A stretch of 64,000 bases of DNA from Chitinophaga barathri (lineage in GTDB: Bacteria > Bacteroidota > Bacteroidia > Chitinophagales > Chitinophagaceae): positions 186,001 through 250,000 of the forward strand of contig NZ_RMBX01000002.1 in the NCBI RefSeq assembly GCF_003807585.1. Reading direction: 5' to 3'. Positions 36,462-46,343 of this stretch are shown here, piece by piece (the first letter of the stretch is position 1; each line of letters opens with the position of its first letter). The translations under genes were made by a program, and so were the position numbers. The notes beneath the pieces are model-generated. The model made no database searches. It was not told the DNA's origin and saw only the letters and a program-made list of their open reading frames with translations.

Positions 36462-36604
36462 ATTGTCAAAACCTTCGCGAAATAAGGTTATGGCGAGCTT
36501 GACCCCCGGATGTACTTCCTCAAAGGATAACGCTCTCCCGTCTCCCTGAATACCGCGACCTGACTAACTTAACTACAGGATAGTTAACCGTATAAAAAAT
36601 TGCT

Positions 36605-37576
36605 ATGAGTAACGAGAATGAAATCTTATTGAAAGACAACAAGGACAGGTTCGTGCTGCTGCCGATCAACTATCCTGCCATCTGGGAACAATACAAACGC
36701 CATGAAGCCAGCTTCTGGACCGCCGAGGAAATCGACCTCAGCGGCGACCTGTCTGACTGGGCCAAACTGAACGATGGCGAGCGCCACTTCATTTCCCACG
36801 TACTGGCATTTTTTGCCGCCTCCGACGGTATTGTGAACGAGAACCTGGCCGTGAACTTCATGAGTGAAGTACAGATCCCCGAAGCCCGCTGTTTTTACGG
36901 CTTCCAGATCATGATGGAAAATATCCACTCCGAAACGTATGCCCTCCTGATCGATACATATGTGAAAGACCCGGTGGAAAAAGACCGTCTTTTCCATGCG
37001 ATAGACACCGTGCCCGCCGTGAAAAAGAAAGCCGAATGGGCCCTCCGCTGGATCGAGAACGGCACCTTCGCGCAGCGCCTCGTGGCATTTGCCGCCGTGG
37101 AAGGCATCTTCTTCAGCGGTAGCTTCTGCTCCATCTTCTGGCTGAAAAAACGCGGTCTCATGCCCGGCCTCACCTTCTCCAACGAACTGATCAGCCGCGA
37201 CGAAGGCCTGCATTGCGAATTCGCCTGCCTGCTGTATAGCATGCTGAACGCCAAAATGAGCGAAAAAGAAGTGCACGAGATCATCGGCGACGCCGTAACC
37301 ATCGAAAAAGAATTTATCACGGACGCATTGCCCGCCGCGCTCATCGGCATGAATGCGGACCTGATGAAACAATACATCGAGTTTGTAGCGGACCGCTGGC
37401 TGCAGGCGCTGGGTTGCAGCAAAATGTTCAACAGCGCCAACCCCTTCGACTTCATGGAAATGATCTCCCTCCAGGGAAAAACCAACTTCTTCGAAAAACG
37501 TGTGGGCGATTACCAGAAATCCGGTGTGATGGGAAACAAAGAGACACAGACATTCAGCCTGGACGAAGATTTTTAG
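36605..37576 (+). CDS. nrdB: Ribonucleotide reductase class Ia, beta (radical) subunit
   Basis: This subunit holds the di-iron tyrosyl radical needed to make deoxyribonucleotides. The 323-aa protein is of the eukaryote-like type: [18 protein letters not shown] gives Glu105, His108 and the probable radical Tyr112. [20 protein letters not shown] and [15 protein letters not shown] supply the other iron ligands. The C-terminus FSLDEDF is the tail that docks into the alpha subunit. It lies 59 bp upstream of nrdA and downstream of the B12 riboswitch. Confidence 0.96.
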   Translation: MSNENEILLKDNKDRFVLLPINYPAIWEQYKRHEASFWTAEEIDLSGDLSDWAKLNDGERHFISHVLAFFAASDGIVNENLAVNFMSEVQIPEARCFYGFQIMMENIHSETYALLIDTYVKDPVEKDRLFHAIDTVPAVKKKAEWALRWIENGTFAQRLVAFAAVEGIFFSGSFCSIFWLKKRGLMPGLTFSNELISRDEGLHCEFACLLYSMLNAKMSEKEVHEIIGDAVTIEKEFITDALPAALIGMNADLMKQYIEFVADRWLQALGCSKMFNSANPFDFMEMISLQGKTNFFEKRVGDYQKSGVMGNKETQTFSLDEDF

Positions 37577-37635
37577 AACCAACAGACAATACTTCAACCC
37601 ATTATATTTATTCACCCAGTTAAATTCATTACACT

Positions 37636-40014
37636 ATGTTCGTTATAAAAAGAGACGGAAGAAAAGAATCTGTCAAATTTGATAAGATTACGGCAAGGGT
37701 AGAGAAGCTGTGTTACGGATTGGCGCCGGAATATGTAGATTCGATAGACGTAGCGAAGAAAGTGATCCAGGGCCTGTACGACGGCGTTACCACTACCGAG
37801 CTGGACAATCTGGCTGCGGAAACGGCCGCGTCCCTGACGACCAAACATCCTGATTATGCGCAGCTGGCTTCCCGCATCGCGGTGAGCAACCTGCATAAAA
37901 ATACGATCAAGTCGTTTTCCAAAACGATGAAAAAACTATACGATTACATCGATCCGAAGACCGGCAAACCCGCCGGCCTGCTGAGCGATGAAGTATGGGA
38001 AGTGATCCGCAAAAATGCTGATATACTCGATTCCACCATCATTTACGACCGCGACTTTGCTTTTGACTACTTCGGTTTCAAAACGCTGGAGCGCTCTTAC
38101 CTGCTGAAGATCGACGGCAAGATCGCCGAACGCCCGCAGCATATGTTCATGCGCGTGTCCGTAGGCATCCACAAAGACGATATCGACTCCGCGATCAAAA
38201 CATACAACCTGATGAGCGAGCGCTGGTTCACACACGCCACGCCCACCCTCTTCAACGCCGGTACGCCCAAACCCCAGATGAGCAGCTGTTTTTTGCTGAC
38301 CATGCAGGGCGACAGCATCGACGGTATCTATGACACCCTGAAACAGACCGCCAAGATCTCCCAGAGCGCCGGCGGCATCGGTCTCAGCATTCATAATATC
38401 CGCGCTACCGGTTCATACATCAGCGGCACCAACGGTACATCCAACGGCATTATCCCCATGCTCCGCGTGTTCAACGACACCGCGCGTTACGTGGACCAGG
38501 GCGGCGGCAAACGCAAAGGCGCTTTCGCCATCTATCTGGAGCCCTGGCATGCCGACGTATTCGAGTTCCTGGACCTGCGTAAGAACCATGGTAAGGAAGA
38601 GATGCGCGCCCGCGACCTTTTCTACGCCCTCTGGATGCCCGACCTGTTCATGAAACGCGTGGAAAGCAATGGCGACTGGAGCCTGTTCTGCCCCCACGAA
38701 GCACCCGGACTGGCTGATTGCTGGGGTACGGAATTCGAAAATCTGTATGAAAAATACGAAGCGGAAGGCCGCATGCGCAAAACCGTAAAAGCACAGGACC
38801 TCTGGTTTGCCATCCTGGACGCGCAGATAGAGACCGGCACGCCTTACTTGCTGTACAAAGATTCGGCTAACCGCAAATCCAACCAGCAGAACCTCGGCAC
38901 CATCAAAAGTTCCAACCTCTGCACAGAGATCATTGAATATACCTCCGAGAACGAAGTAGCGGTATGTAACCTGGCCTCCCTGGCGCTGCCCCGCTTTGTA
39001 ATAGACGGTAAGTTCGACCACCAGAAGCTCTACGACGTAACCTACCAGGCTACGCTGAACCTGAACGTGATCATCGACACGAACTATTACCCGGTAGAAG
39101 AAGCACGCCGCTCCAACCTGCGCCACCGCCCCATCGGCCTGGGCGTACAGGGCCTCGCGGACGCGTTTTTCCTGCTGCGTTATCCTTTCGAAAGCGAGCA
39201 GGCGCAGAAGCTGAACAAAGAGATCTTCGAAACCATCTATTTCGCTTCTCTCACGGCCTCTAAAGACCTGGCGAAGAAAGACGGCGCATACGAAAGCTAC
39301 GAAGGCTCACCGGCCAGCAAAGGCATCCTGCAGTACGATATGTGGAACGTTACGCCGTCAGCGCGTTGGGACTGGACCGGCCTGAAAGCCGAGATCAAGA
39401 CCCACGGCATCCGCAACTCCCTGCTGCTGGCCCCCATGCCTACCGCCTCCACTTCACAGATCCTTGGCAACAACGAGTGTTTTGAACCATACACTTCCAA
39501 CATCTACACCCGCCGCGTACTGAGCGGAGAGTTTGTGGTTGTGAACAAACACCTGCTGAAAGACCTCGTGGAACTGGGCCTGTGGGACCATGACATGAAG
39601 AACAAGATCATCGCTGCCAACGGCTCCGTACAGCAGATAGACGAGATCCCCGGCAACATCAAGGAACTGTACAAAACCGTTTGGGAGATCAAACAACGTA
39701 CGATCATTGACATGGCTGCGGACCGCGGCGCATTCATCTGCCAGAGCCAGAGCCTGAACCTGTTCGTGGACACGCCTTCAGCCTCCAAGCTTACTTCCAT
39801 GCACTTCTACGCCTGGAAAAAAGGCCTGAAGACCGGCATGTATTACCTGCGTACACAAGCAGCGACACAAGCCGTTCAGTTCACCGTTGAAAAACAAGGC
39901 GGACAGAACATGATCCCCGTAATCGCACCGGCAGAAAATACCGAGGACGAACTGGGCGTTCCTGTAGGCGCGGTTTGTACAATGGAAGAAGGTTGCGTGA
40001 CCTGCAGTGCCTGA
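37636..40014 (+). CDS. nrdA: Ribonucleotide reductase class Ia, alpha (catalytic) subunit
   Basis: A 792-aa catalytic subunit. An N-terminal ATP-cone (about residues 1-90, [16 protein letters not shown]) gives dATP activity control. The active-site cysteines appear in [20 protein letters not shown] (thiyl radical) and [28 protein letters not shown] is the substrate phosphate loop. The C-terminal pair in CVTCSA is the reductant-accepting tail. The order nrdB then nrdA is reversed from enterobacteria. It ends in a strong terminator. Confidence 0.97.
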   Translation: MFVIKRDGRKESVKFDKITARVEKLCYGLAPEYVDSIDVAKKVIQGLYDGVTTTELDNLAAETAASLTTKHPDYAQLASRIAVSNLHKNTIKSFSKTMKKLYDYIDPKTGKPAGLLSDEVWEVIRKNADILDSTIIYDRDFAFDYFGFKTLERSYLLKIDGKIAERPQHMFMRVSVGIHKDDIDSAIKTYNLMSERWFTHATPTLFNAGTPKPQMSSCFLLTMQGDSIDGIYDTLKQTAKISQSAGGIGLSIHNIRATGSYISGTNGTSNGIIPMLRVFNDTARYVDQGGGKRKGAFAIYLEPWHADVFEFLDLRKNHGKEEMRARDLFYALWMPDLFMKRVESNGDWSLFCPHEAPGLADCWGTEFENLYEKYEAEGRMRKTVKAQDLWFAILDAQIETGTPYLLYKDSANRKSNQQNLGTIKSSNLCTEIIEYTSENEVAVCNLASLALPRFVIDGKFDHQKLYDVTYQATLNLNVIIDTNYYPVEEARRSNLRHRPIGLGVQGLADAFFLLRYPFESEQAQKLNKEIFETIYFASLTASKDLAKKDGAYESYEGSPASKGILQYDMWNVTPSARWDWTGLKAEIKTHGIRNSLLLAPMPTASTSQILGNNECFEPYTSNIYTRRVLSGEFVVVNKHLLKDLVELGLWDHDMKNKIIAANGSVQQIDEIPGNIKELYKTVWEIKQRTIIDMAADRGAFICQSQSLNLFVDTPSASKLTSMHFYAWKKGLKTGMYYLRTQAATQAVQFTVEKQGGQNMIPVIAPAENTEDELGVPVGAVCTMEEGCVTCSA

Positions 40015-40041
40015 TTAAACTGAAATATTTTAAATAGCATA

Positions 40042-40073
40042 AAAAGCCCGGGAACAACTCCCGGGCTTTTTTA
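40042..40073 (+). terminator. Terminator after nrdA, shared with the convergent ORF6N gene
   Basis: A perfect 12-bp stem (AAAAGCCCGGGA, 40042-40053; TCCCGGGCTTTT, 40059-40070) with loop ACAAC is followed by T. It touches the stop codon of the opposing gene at 40071. Confidence 0.88.
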
Positions 40074-40607
40074 TTGACCGTGTTTTCTGAACCCGATCTC
40101 AGTACGGGGTTCCTGCGGAGGGCTGATCAGTTGTTTCAGGTAATCGAATATCACCTGGATATCCAGCCCCTGGGAGTTTACTTTTCCTTCCAGCTTTTCC
40201 AGCTGCAGCAATACATCTTTGTGTATGGAAAGCATCTCGCGCATCTTAACGAAGATTTCAATTATACGGATGCTTACCTGCATCGCCCGTTCGCTGCGCA
40301 GCACGTTAGCCAGCATCAGCACGCCATGTTCGGTAAAGGCGACCGCAGAATGCCCGCCCAGATGCTGTTTGGATGGTATCGCATTTTGCGATACCATTGA
40401 AAGCGCCTCCTGCTCTGATAATTGGAACATAAAATGCTCAGGGAAGCGGTCCATATTGCGTTTCACCTGCTCTCTCAGCCTGAAAGGCTTTACACCATAC
40501 AATTCAGCGAGGTCCTTGTCCAGCATTATTTTCTTTCCCCGGATCATATAGATCTTGTCCATTACCAGTTCTTCAGGTATCTGAAGTTGCTTTTTAGCTT
40601 TCGCCAT
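40071..40607 (-). CDS. ORF6N domain protein
   Basis: A 178-aa protein whose first 100 residues form an ORF6N domain: MDKIYMIRGKKIMLDKDLAELYGV, visible near residues 16-39, then LREQVKRNMDRFPEHFMFQLS and AFTEHGVLMLANVLRSERA. A helical, coiled-coil-like tail follows. The domain is common in phage and mobile-element DNA-binding proteins and often stands alone in Bacteroidota chromosomes. The ATG at 40607 (MAKAKKQLQ) is preferred over the longer frame to 40664. No phage genes surround it. Confidence 0.85.
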   Translation of the reverse strand: MAKAKKQLQIPEELVMDKIYMIRGKKIMLDKDLAELYGVKPFRLREQVKRNMDRFPEHFMFQLSEQEALSMVSQNAIPSKQHLGGHSAVAFTEHGVLMLANVLRSERAMQVSIRIIEIFVKMREMLSIHKDVLLQLEKLEGKVNSQGLDIQVIFDYLKQLISPPQEPRTEIGFRKHGQ

Positions 40608-40798
40608 TATTACGAATTTTTCAGCTCCATGCCGAAGGGTTGGCAAAGAGGGCCGGGTTAACAATTAACTATAAGACACTTTATCGGTAAGTACGGGGGA
40701 AAAGGCAAGCATTTTTTTCAGGTGGTCGCAAATCACGACCGCTCCGGATCATTTTATTTAGGTGTTTCTTTAGTATCTTCAGGTACAAGTTCCACCCT

Positions 40799-41368
40799 AT
40801 GCCAGAAAACAATAACATCCGCCCACTGATAAACCTTGCCGGGAAAGTTCTTTTTGTCATCGGCCTGGTGCTGAATGTACTGATGATCTTTTTCGGGTTC
40901 TGGCCCAGCCTGGTATTTCTTCTCATCATGCTGGCGGGGGCGGGTATGTTCTCCCTCAATCGTGATGTGCCGGAGATCAACATCCCGGAAAATATCATCC
41001 GGTCCGTTGCGCCTTCTTTGAAGATTGTTTTTATCACCCTGCTGGCTGTGATCGCGGGCGGCGTGTTACTGATGCTGCTGACGCGGAACTACAGCAAAGC
41101 CAGCACCACCCGCAACGATTGCAGCGAGATCAGCGCTTCGCTGAACAGTTATTACCAGCATCATAAAAAATACCCCGGCAGCCTGGACGAGATCATCGGC
41201 ATAAACCCGCTGCGCCGGAAGTGGAACCAGGACGGATGGGGAAATCCATACCGCTACAATACCGGGCACAATGTCACATCATTTACCCTCGTTTCTCCCG
41301 GGAAAGACGGGAAGTTTGACTCCGGGGACGATATCGTAGTCAAACAGGCGCAACGCATTGAGAAATAA
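40799..41368 (+). CDS. Membrane protein with GspG-like (pseudopilin) C-terminal domain
   Basis: A 189-aa protein with three predicted membrane helices (about 12-32, 34-52 and 73-95) and a soluble C-terminal domain. That domain starts NDCSEISASLNSYYQHHKKYPGS and contains GWGNPYRYNTG and SPGKDGKFDSGDDIV. These match the conserved end of type II secretion major pseudopilins (WGNPY and the calcium-binding G-x-D/E-D-I loop). The type III signal and N-terminal pilin helix are absent and no secretion genes are nearby, so this is not a normal GspG. A 13-residue lead, MPENNNIRPLINL, precedes helix 1. Confidence 0.75.
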   Translation: MPENNNIRPLINLAGKVLFVIGLVLNVLMIFFGFWPSLVFLLIMLAGAGMFSLNRDVPEINIPENIIRSVAPSLKIVFITLLAVIAGGVLLMLLTRNYSKASTTRNDCSEISASLNSYYQHHKKYPGSLDEIIGINPLRRKWNQDGWGNPYRYNTGHNVTSFTLVSPGKDGKFDSGDDIVVKQAQRIEK

Positions 41369-41409
41369 TAAAATACAACCACCCCCTCGTTAAACCTCCA
41401 AACTTCCCT

Positions 41410-41417
41410 TAAATTTG
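41410..41417 (+). promoter_or_regulatory. Candidate -7 box placed next to the rluF start
   Basis: TAAATTTG fully matches TAnnTTTG and ends nine bases before the ATG at 41427. If used, the mRNA would have almost no leader. Confidence 0.4.
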
Positions 41418-41426
41418 CAGTCCGAT

Positions 41427-42170
41427 ATGGACATCAGCATCAACAAATACATCGCAGAAACCGGCTTTTGCAGCCGCAGGGAGGCAGACAAATACATTGA
41501 CCAGGGCAGAGTAACCATCAATGACAATATCGCTTCCAAAGGCAACCGCGTGGAAGAAGGCGATGTGGTGGAAATAGACGGGGAACCCCTGAAGAAAAAG
41601 AAAGCGCCCGTGTATATCGCGTTGTACAAACCCAAAGGCATCACCTGTACCACGGACCTGAAAGACAAAACCAATATCATCGACTACGTGGGCTACAAAT
41701 CCCGCATCTTCCCCATCGGGCGGCTGGATAAGCTCTCCGAAGGCCTCATTTTCCTTACAAACGACGGCGATATTGTCAATAAAATACTGCGCGCCGGCAA
41801 CCAGCACGAAAAAGAATATATCGTCACCGTAGACAAACCTGTGACCATGGAGTTCATCAAAACCATGCGTAGCGGCGTCCGCATCCTGGGTGTATATACC
41901 AAAAAGTGTTTCGTGCAGCAGGAAGCCCCGAACCGCTTCAGGATCATCCTCACACAAGGCCTCAACCGGCAGATCCGCCGGATGTGCGAGGCATTGGGCT
42001 ATAAGGTGACCACCCTCAAACGCATCCGTATCATGGGTATGACGCTGAAGGACATCCCGCCCGGCAAATGGCGTTATTTTACCAAAGATGAAGTAACCCT
42101 GATGAACGACATGGTGGCCAACAGCAGCAAAACAGCCGACAAATCGGACCTCGGCGGCATGGACGAATAG
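41427..42170 (+). CDS. rluF: 23S rRNA pseudouridine synthase, RluF type
   Basis: A 247-aa RsuA/RluB/E/F-family enzyme. An N-terminal S4 domain (about 1-60, YIAETGFCSRREADKYIDQGRVTIN) precedes the catalytic domain with the Asp in GRLDKLSEGL and the QGLNRQIRRMCEALGY motif. The CSRREAD and NRQIRRM forms fit RluF, which modifies U2604 of 23S rRNA. I start it at the ATG at 41427. The frame is open slightly upstream but lacks an ATG. Its stop directly abuts the stop of the convergent gene (42171) with no gap. Confidence 0.9.
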   Translation: MDISINKYIAETGFCSRREADKYIDQGRVTINDNIASKGNRVEEGDVVEIDGEPLKKKKAPVYIALYKPKGITCTTDLKDKTNIIDYVGYKSRIFPIGRLDKLSEGLIFLTNDGDIVNKILRAGNQHEKEYIVTVDKPVTMEFIKTMRSGVRILGVYTKKCFVQQEAPNRFRIILTQGLNRQIRRMCEALGYKVTTLKRIRIMGMTLKDIPPGKWRYFTKDEVTLMNDMVANSSKTADKSDLGGMDE

Positions 42171-42974
42171 TTACCAGAGCGGTATCAGTTCCACTTCCAC
42201 TTCCTCATCATGCCCGTTATTTTCATCATGCAGCGACCGTGTGCCTCTTTCCGCATGACGCTGTGCCCTTACGATCACTTCCATTTCAAAATCCACCTTA
42301 CTCGCGCCAAAAGCATGTTTCCGTACGCCTTCATGATCAAAATCGCCGCGGATATCCGTAAAGCTGTTGATGATCGTGCCCACCGGTTTGTCTTCCACAT
42401 TGCCGAGATATTTGCCTACAATCCCGGCCACCTGTGTAACAATATCCAGCGCCACGCCCACCGGGCTTGCATTGGACGCCAGGCTGGTAACGGTCCCCAT
42501 CAGCGTCTTGTATTCCGAATCGTTTTTCAGATCGGCCATGACCTTAGCCGTTTCGCGTAGGGCTTTTTTGCTTTTGATCACGGAACACATCGTGTGGATC
42601 TGTTTGGGCGCCACCTTGTCCGTGTCATTCTGCTGCCAGTAAAAGATCGTTTTGTTGATAGGCAGGTGTTCGTTGTCCCCTATCCTCGGGAAGCCCTGCA
42701 GGTCTATCCCGCCGATCAGCTGGTTGTTGATGTCGCTCACCACGATAGTGAGGCAATACAGTTTTGCAAACCCGGGGAATACGAGGAACGGCTCGGTATT
42801 GTTGTCTTTTACAAAAGGCGGCAGCAACCGTAATTCAATTCCGGTAAGTTTGTCTGATGTGGGGATATCCCTCGCTACTTTTTTCAGGTCGCTGGCAAAT
42901 TTGCCGGCCGTCGGGAGATCCTGCGGAGCGGTGAATACTACGCTGGTTTCGGGGTTTAAAAATTCAATAGCCAT
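42171..42974 (-). CDS. Unknown protein of the metallopeptidase/MBL cassette
   Basis: A 267-aa protein without signal peptide. The N-terminal 110 residues look beta-rich (KLTGIELRLLPPFV, AKLYCLTIVVSDINNQLIGGIDLQG), possibly a C2-like sandwich. The centre has a glycine/alanine-rich hydrophobic segment near residues 165-195 (LASNASPVGVALDIVTQVAG). The C-terminus is strongly charged (HDEEVEVELIPLW). I know no family for it. It is the third gene of a minus-strand operon, 22 bp after the MBL-fold gene. The ATG at 42974 is chosen over an open upstream extension that overlaps that gene. Confidence 0.7.
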   Translation of the reverse strand: MAIEFLNPETSVVFTAPQDLPTAGKFASDLKKVARDIPTSDKLTGIELRLLPPFVKDNNTEPFLVFPGFAKLYCLTIVVSDINNQLIGGIDLQGFPRIGDNEHLPINKTIFYWQQNDTDKVAPKQIHTMCSVIKSKKALRETAKVMADLKNDSEYKTLMGTVTSLASNASPVGVALDIVTQVAGIVGKYLGNVEDKPVGTIINSFTDIRGDFDHEGVRKHAFGASKVDFEMEVIVRAQRHAERGTRSLHDENNGHDEEVEVELIPLW

Positions 42975-42996
42975 ATGATTATATTTTATTGGAGGT

Positions 42997-44376
42997 TTAA
43001 TCTTCAACTGTGATAGAGATATACAGGTCATCCTCATTGTACTCCGGTTCCGCCGCGCTCAGCTCGCTCCAGCCGGTGGTTCCGTTGTCCGGTCTGCAAT
43101 CATCGTCAAAGCCCACATCCATCACCAGCACCCTGTGTTTGGCTGCGGTCTTGAGTTTTTTATAAAGGTTCTTGGCGGGCATTTTCCAGCCGTTTGTCTT
43201 GGTGATATTACCATCTGTACGGTCTACCGGTATGAGCGCCACCAGGTCTTCATGCGTCATATCCTCTATGGCCTCTTTCAGGCTCGCATTGTGCGATGCG
43301 TGATGCCCTACTTTATACAGGACGGTATTCTGCAACATGTTCCGGATGTTAAAATCCCTGTGAGCCCCTTTCCATTCAAGGGTTTTCCAGGAATTCCAGT
43401 TGCCGGTCTGCGCATCCCCTACAAAAAGCAATACTTTCTGCGATTCCACCAGTTCAAACGCCAGCACGAGGCTTGAGTTGTTCGTATAACTATCCATGTA
43501 CAAAGCAAGCCTCTCCACCTGGTTCAGCCAGTCGCTGTCGATGGTGCGATAGTCGTTCCGGGGGTCATCATAAAGACCGATGAACGCACTGTCTATTTTT
43601 TCTTTCGAACGTTTGTAATGCAGGTTAAAAGGGAACTGCTGTTCTTCACGGCCGGTAATACCATTTTTGTTTTCCAGCGCATGCGCCAGCTTTTCCGCGC
43701 CTGAAAATGCGAGTTCCAGTTTATGATCGTAGGTTTCATCTTTATTCGCGGTGATGTCGTACAGGAAAGCGGGATTACGGGGCGGGCCCAGCACATATGC
43801 TTTTAGCTGCTTCTGGGTGAAGCGGGGTATGTTTTCTACTGTTCCCGGCTCCAGGTATTTGACGGGCTTTTTGCCCATCTTACGCAGTATTTTCATGGCT
43901 TCCAGCGGCACTGCGGGGCCGTCGTCCGTGGCGCCGTAAAAGTCGAGTATATCTTTGGTAATGGGGAATCCTTCCTGGAGGTTTTTCTGTTGCAGGTGCT
44001 GGTAGATAACGCCCATTTTGTCCAGCAGGTTCTGCTGTTTGAGGCGTAGTTTGTTCGCAGGCGGATCACGTGGGTCGTCCAGCCAGGGCAGCCACACCTG
44101 TTTCACTTTATCTTTAAAAAGATCGGCGGCGTGTAAAAAACCGGACACATGATCGTTGTGCTGGTGCGTGGCCACCACCAGGTCCAGCAGGCCGCCGGAA
44201 AGTTCGTTATCCAATATGTGTTTCACGATCTTTTGCAGCCTTTCTTTGGATTTATTGCTGTTGCGGAAAGAACCGCAATCTATCAGCACATGCGACTTCT
44301 TCTCCCCGTCTATGAATTTCAGCAAAAAACAATCACCCAACTCTCCCACCTGGAACATTTTTATATTCACTTTCAT
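42997..44376 (-). CDS. MBL-fold metallo-hydrolase (ComEC-like soluble type)
   Basis: A 459-aa cytoplasmic protein. The N-terminus GELGDCFLLKFIDGEKKSHVL and LIDCG match the MBL fold of ComEC/Rec2-like stand-alone proteins. ATHQHNDHVSGF is the HxHxDH zinc motif at residues 71-76. Later parts include KVLLFVGDAQTGNW and LYKVGHHASHNASL, the second metal region. Unlike true ComEC there are no membrane segments. Proteins of this type occur in predicted conflict systems next to proteases. It starts at the ATG at 44376, 11 bp after the peptidase stop. Confidence 0.85.
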   Translation of the reverse strand: MKVNIKMFQVGELGDCFLLKFIDGEKKSHVLIDCGSFRNSNKSKERLQKIVKHILDNELSGGLLDLVVATHQHNDHVSGFLHAADLFKDKVKQVWLPWLDDPRDPPANKLRLKQQNLLDKMGVIYQHLQQKNLQEGFPITKDILDFYGATDDGPAVPLEAMKILRKMGKKPVKYLEPGTVENIPRFTQKQLKAYVLGPPRNPAFLYDITANKDETYDHKLELAFSGAEKLAHALENKNGITGREEQQFPFNLHYKRSKEKIDSAFIGLYDDPRNDYRTIDSDWLNQVERLALYMDSYTNNSSLVLAFELVESQKVLLFVGDAQTGNWNSWKTLEWKGAHRDFNIRNMLQNTVLYKVGHHASHNASLKEAIEDMTHEDLVALIPVDRTDGNITKTNGWKMPAKNLYKKLKTAAKHRVLVMDVGFDDDCRPDNGTTGWSELSAAEPEYNEDDLYISITVED

Positions 44377-44387
44377 GATCTTTGTTT

Positions 44388-46343
44388 TTAGAAACCATTG
44401 GAATGGAGATGTGAAAAACTGAGATTGACAAACCCGCAATCATCCTCATACATGGAATCGTCGTTGAAGCTGAAGTTTCCCTGGCTGCCAGTCTGGAAGT
44501 CCATCTGCCGTTCGAAGCGGCCTGCGGAGGAAATGCGTTTGTAAATAATACAATCCACATTCATCTGGTTCTGCAGGTTGAGAATAATGGTGGAACCGCC
44601 TCTGAAAGTGGCGCCTTTCAGCTCGCCGGTCTCTATTTCTATTTTTTGCGTGATCGTAATGAGCATTTGCTCCAGGATGCGGCCCTCCCGGCCCACTCTG
44701 AATACCGGCCTGATCTTGTGTATTTCGATCTTTGGTTTTGTTGTAATCTCCACGGGTTTCCCGTTATACTTAAATTCAGGTTTTTTGTCGATCACTCCTA
44801 TTGTCTCCATAAAAGCCGACCACTGTTCATCCGTAAGGCGTACGTCATACCGCTTTAAAAATTCTTCGTTAAAACGACTGCCGCCCTTTTCCAGCAACAT
44901 TGTGTGAAGTCTGGCCTGTAAAGCCACTGATTTTACGACGATCTCTTCGCGCCGGTCCCTGGATTCATCCTGGCTGATGTCTATAATCTCACGCAAGGGT
45001 TCACGGAAGGTCTGGGCGATCTTATTCCAGATGTTTTTGAAGACCTCGTCCAGCTGATCCGTCTTTTCCCAGCGGAGGCTTTCCACGGAAAGGGTGGTGA
45101 CTGTTTCGGGGAAAATGCCCCAGCTTCTGAAAGCCTCTATCAATGCTACCCGGTAACCATTGGTATCTACCGGCGAAATATCCAGGTCCGCCGAAATGAC
45201 GGCTCTCAGGTAATCCCCGTAATTGATGTCCAGCGGCGGGCAATAGTCCAGCGCCCGGATGCAGATATGCAGCAGGTGATCGGCTATTTCGCAGGCTTCG
45301 CGGGCGAGGCGTTTTACAAGATCGGGATGGATGGCGCCGGGCTGCAATACGCCGGTGCCGTTGGTCGCTATGCGGATGAGGTCTTCCGTTTGCAGGGTAT
45401 AAAGCCGTAAGAACGCGTCGAATATGGTAGCTACCAGGATCGCGCCGCGTTTATGCGGTTTAAACTCCGTTTTGTAAAGACTGGGATCGGGGATCATCCT
45501 TTCCCATTTGCCTTCGCTGTTTATTTTACCGATAGCACTCCGCAGCGCCCCGTGATTGTTTTCGAGCGCATTGCCAAACTGGGTGGCCAGCTCCCCGAGG
45601 AAACTGAAATCCCGCAGGTTTCCGCGTGTTTGTGCTATCTGGTGCTCGATCAGGGAAGGAATGGTGAAACGCTGCATCAATGCAACGATATCCGCAAACC
45701 CTTCATGAAAAGCGGCTACATCGGGATTGGTGTTTTCTATAAATCGCGGGTGAACAGTGTCCAGCAGGGCATGCGTAAGCTCATGCGCGATAATATCCGG
45801 CGAAAGGCAGGTAAAAATAACGCCGCCGGGCATATTCATCTCCCTGACCTTAGAGCCTGCTTCGAAATAACCGAACAGTACGGCGCGTTTTTCAGGATCG
45901 TAATAGGCATTGGAAGCCCGGTATGCATGCGGGTAAAGCCTTAGCGCCCGGACATATTCCGCTGTTTTTTTCCGAGGATCGCTTTCGTCTTCTGTCACCC
46001 TTGGATTCCAGATGATCTTCCTGCTCAGCGACCGCTCAAACTGCACCAGCGTGCGCATGGCGATAGTGTATACAAATTGCTGGTGAAACTGCGGGTTGCC
46101 TTCGCTCGGCGGCAGACCGTTTTGCGCAAGCACATAGGTATGATTTAAATCCACCGGCTCGTACCAGCAATTGCTGGGCGGGTCATAGTCGATCACTTCG
46201 AAATAAGCGCCACAGGGGCCGGCCGCAAGGGATTCCCATGGAACTTTATAAGTCACTTCGTTGATACCCATGGTATCCAGGCGGGTGGAAAATGCGGGGT
46301 CAAGTGAATATCCCCTTAAAAGCCTGTAGGGAGGGACGTTCAT
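44388..46343 (-). CDS. Large zinc metallopeptidase (gluzincin-like)
   Basis: A 651-aa protein without signal peptide, so probably cytoplasmic. SPDIIAHELTHALLD (HELTH, 187-191) followed by AFHEGFADIVALM (Glu214) is the HExxH...E arrangement of M4-like gluzincins. The N-terminal 170 residues and the long C-terminal part (about 430-651), which may be beta-rich near the end (TFRGGSTIILNLQNQMNVD), are of unknown type. It is the first gene of a three-gene operon with an MBL-fold hydrolase and an unknown protein. Being intracellular suggests a regulated protease of a conflict or maturation system rather than a secreted degradative enzyme. This is inference. Confidence 0.82.
   Translation of the reverse strand: MNVPPYRLLRGYSLDPAFSTRLDTMGINEVTYKVPWESLAAGPCGAYFEVIDYDPPSNCWYEPVDLNHTYVLAQNGLPPSEGNPQFHQQFVYTIAMRTLVQFERSLSRKIIWNPRVTEDESDPRKKTAEYVRALRLYPHAYRASNAYYDPEKRAVLFGYFEAGSKVREMNMPGGVIFTCLSPDIIAHELTHALLDTVHPRFIENTNPDVAAFHEGFADIVALMQRFTIPSLIEHQIAQTRGNLRDFSFLGELATQFGNALENNHGALRSAIGKINSEGKWERMIPDPSLYKTEFKPHKRGAILVATIFDAFLRLYTLQTEDLIRIATNGTGVLQPGAIHPDLVKRLAREACEIADHLLHICIRALDYCPPLDINYGDYLRAVISADLDISPVDTNGYRVALIEAFRSWGIFPETVTTLSVESLRWEKTDQLDEVFKNIWNKIAQTFREPLREIIDISQDESRDRREEIVVKSVALQARLHTMLLEKGGSRFNEEFLKRYDVRLTDEQWSAFMETIGVIDKKPEFKYNGKPVEITTKPKIEIHKIRPVFRVGREGRILEQMLITITQKIEIETGELKGATFRGGSTIILNLQNQMNVDCIIYKRISSAGRFERQMDFQTGSQGNFSFNDDSMYEDDCGFVNLSFSHLHSNGF

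Noticed and set aside
40071..40607. ORF6N gene as the trace of a prophage
   Set aside because: Neighbours on both sides are core or unrelated genes, composition is normal, and no other phage gene is nearby.
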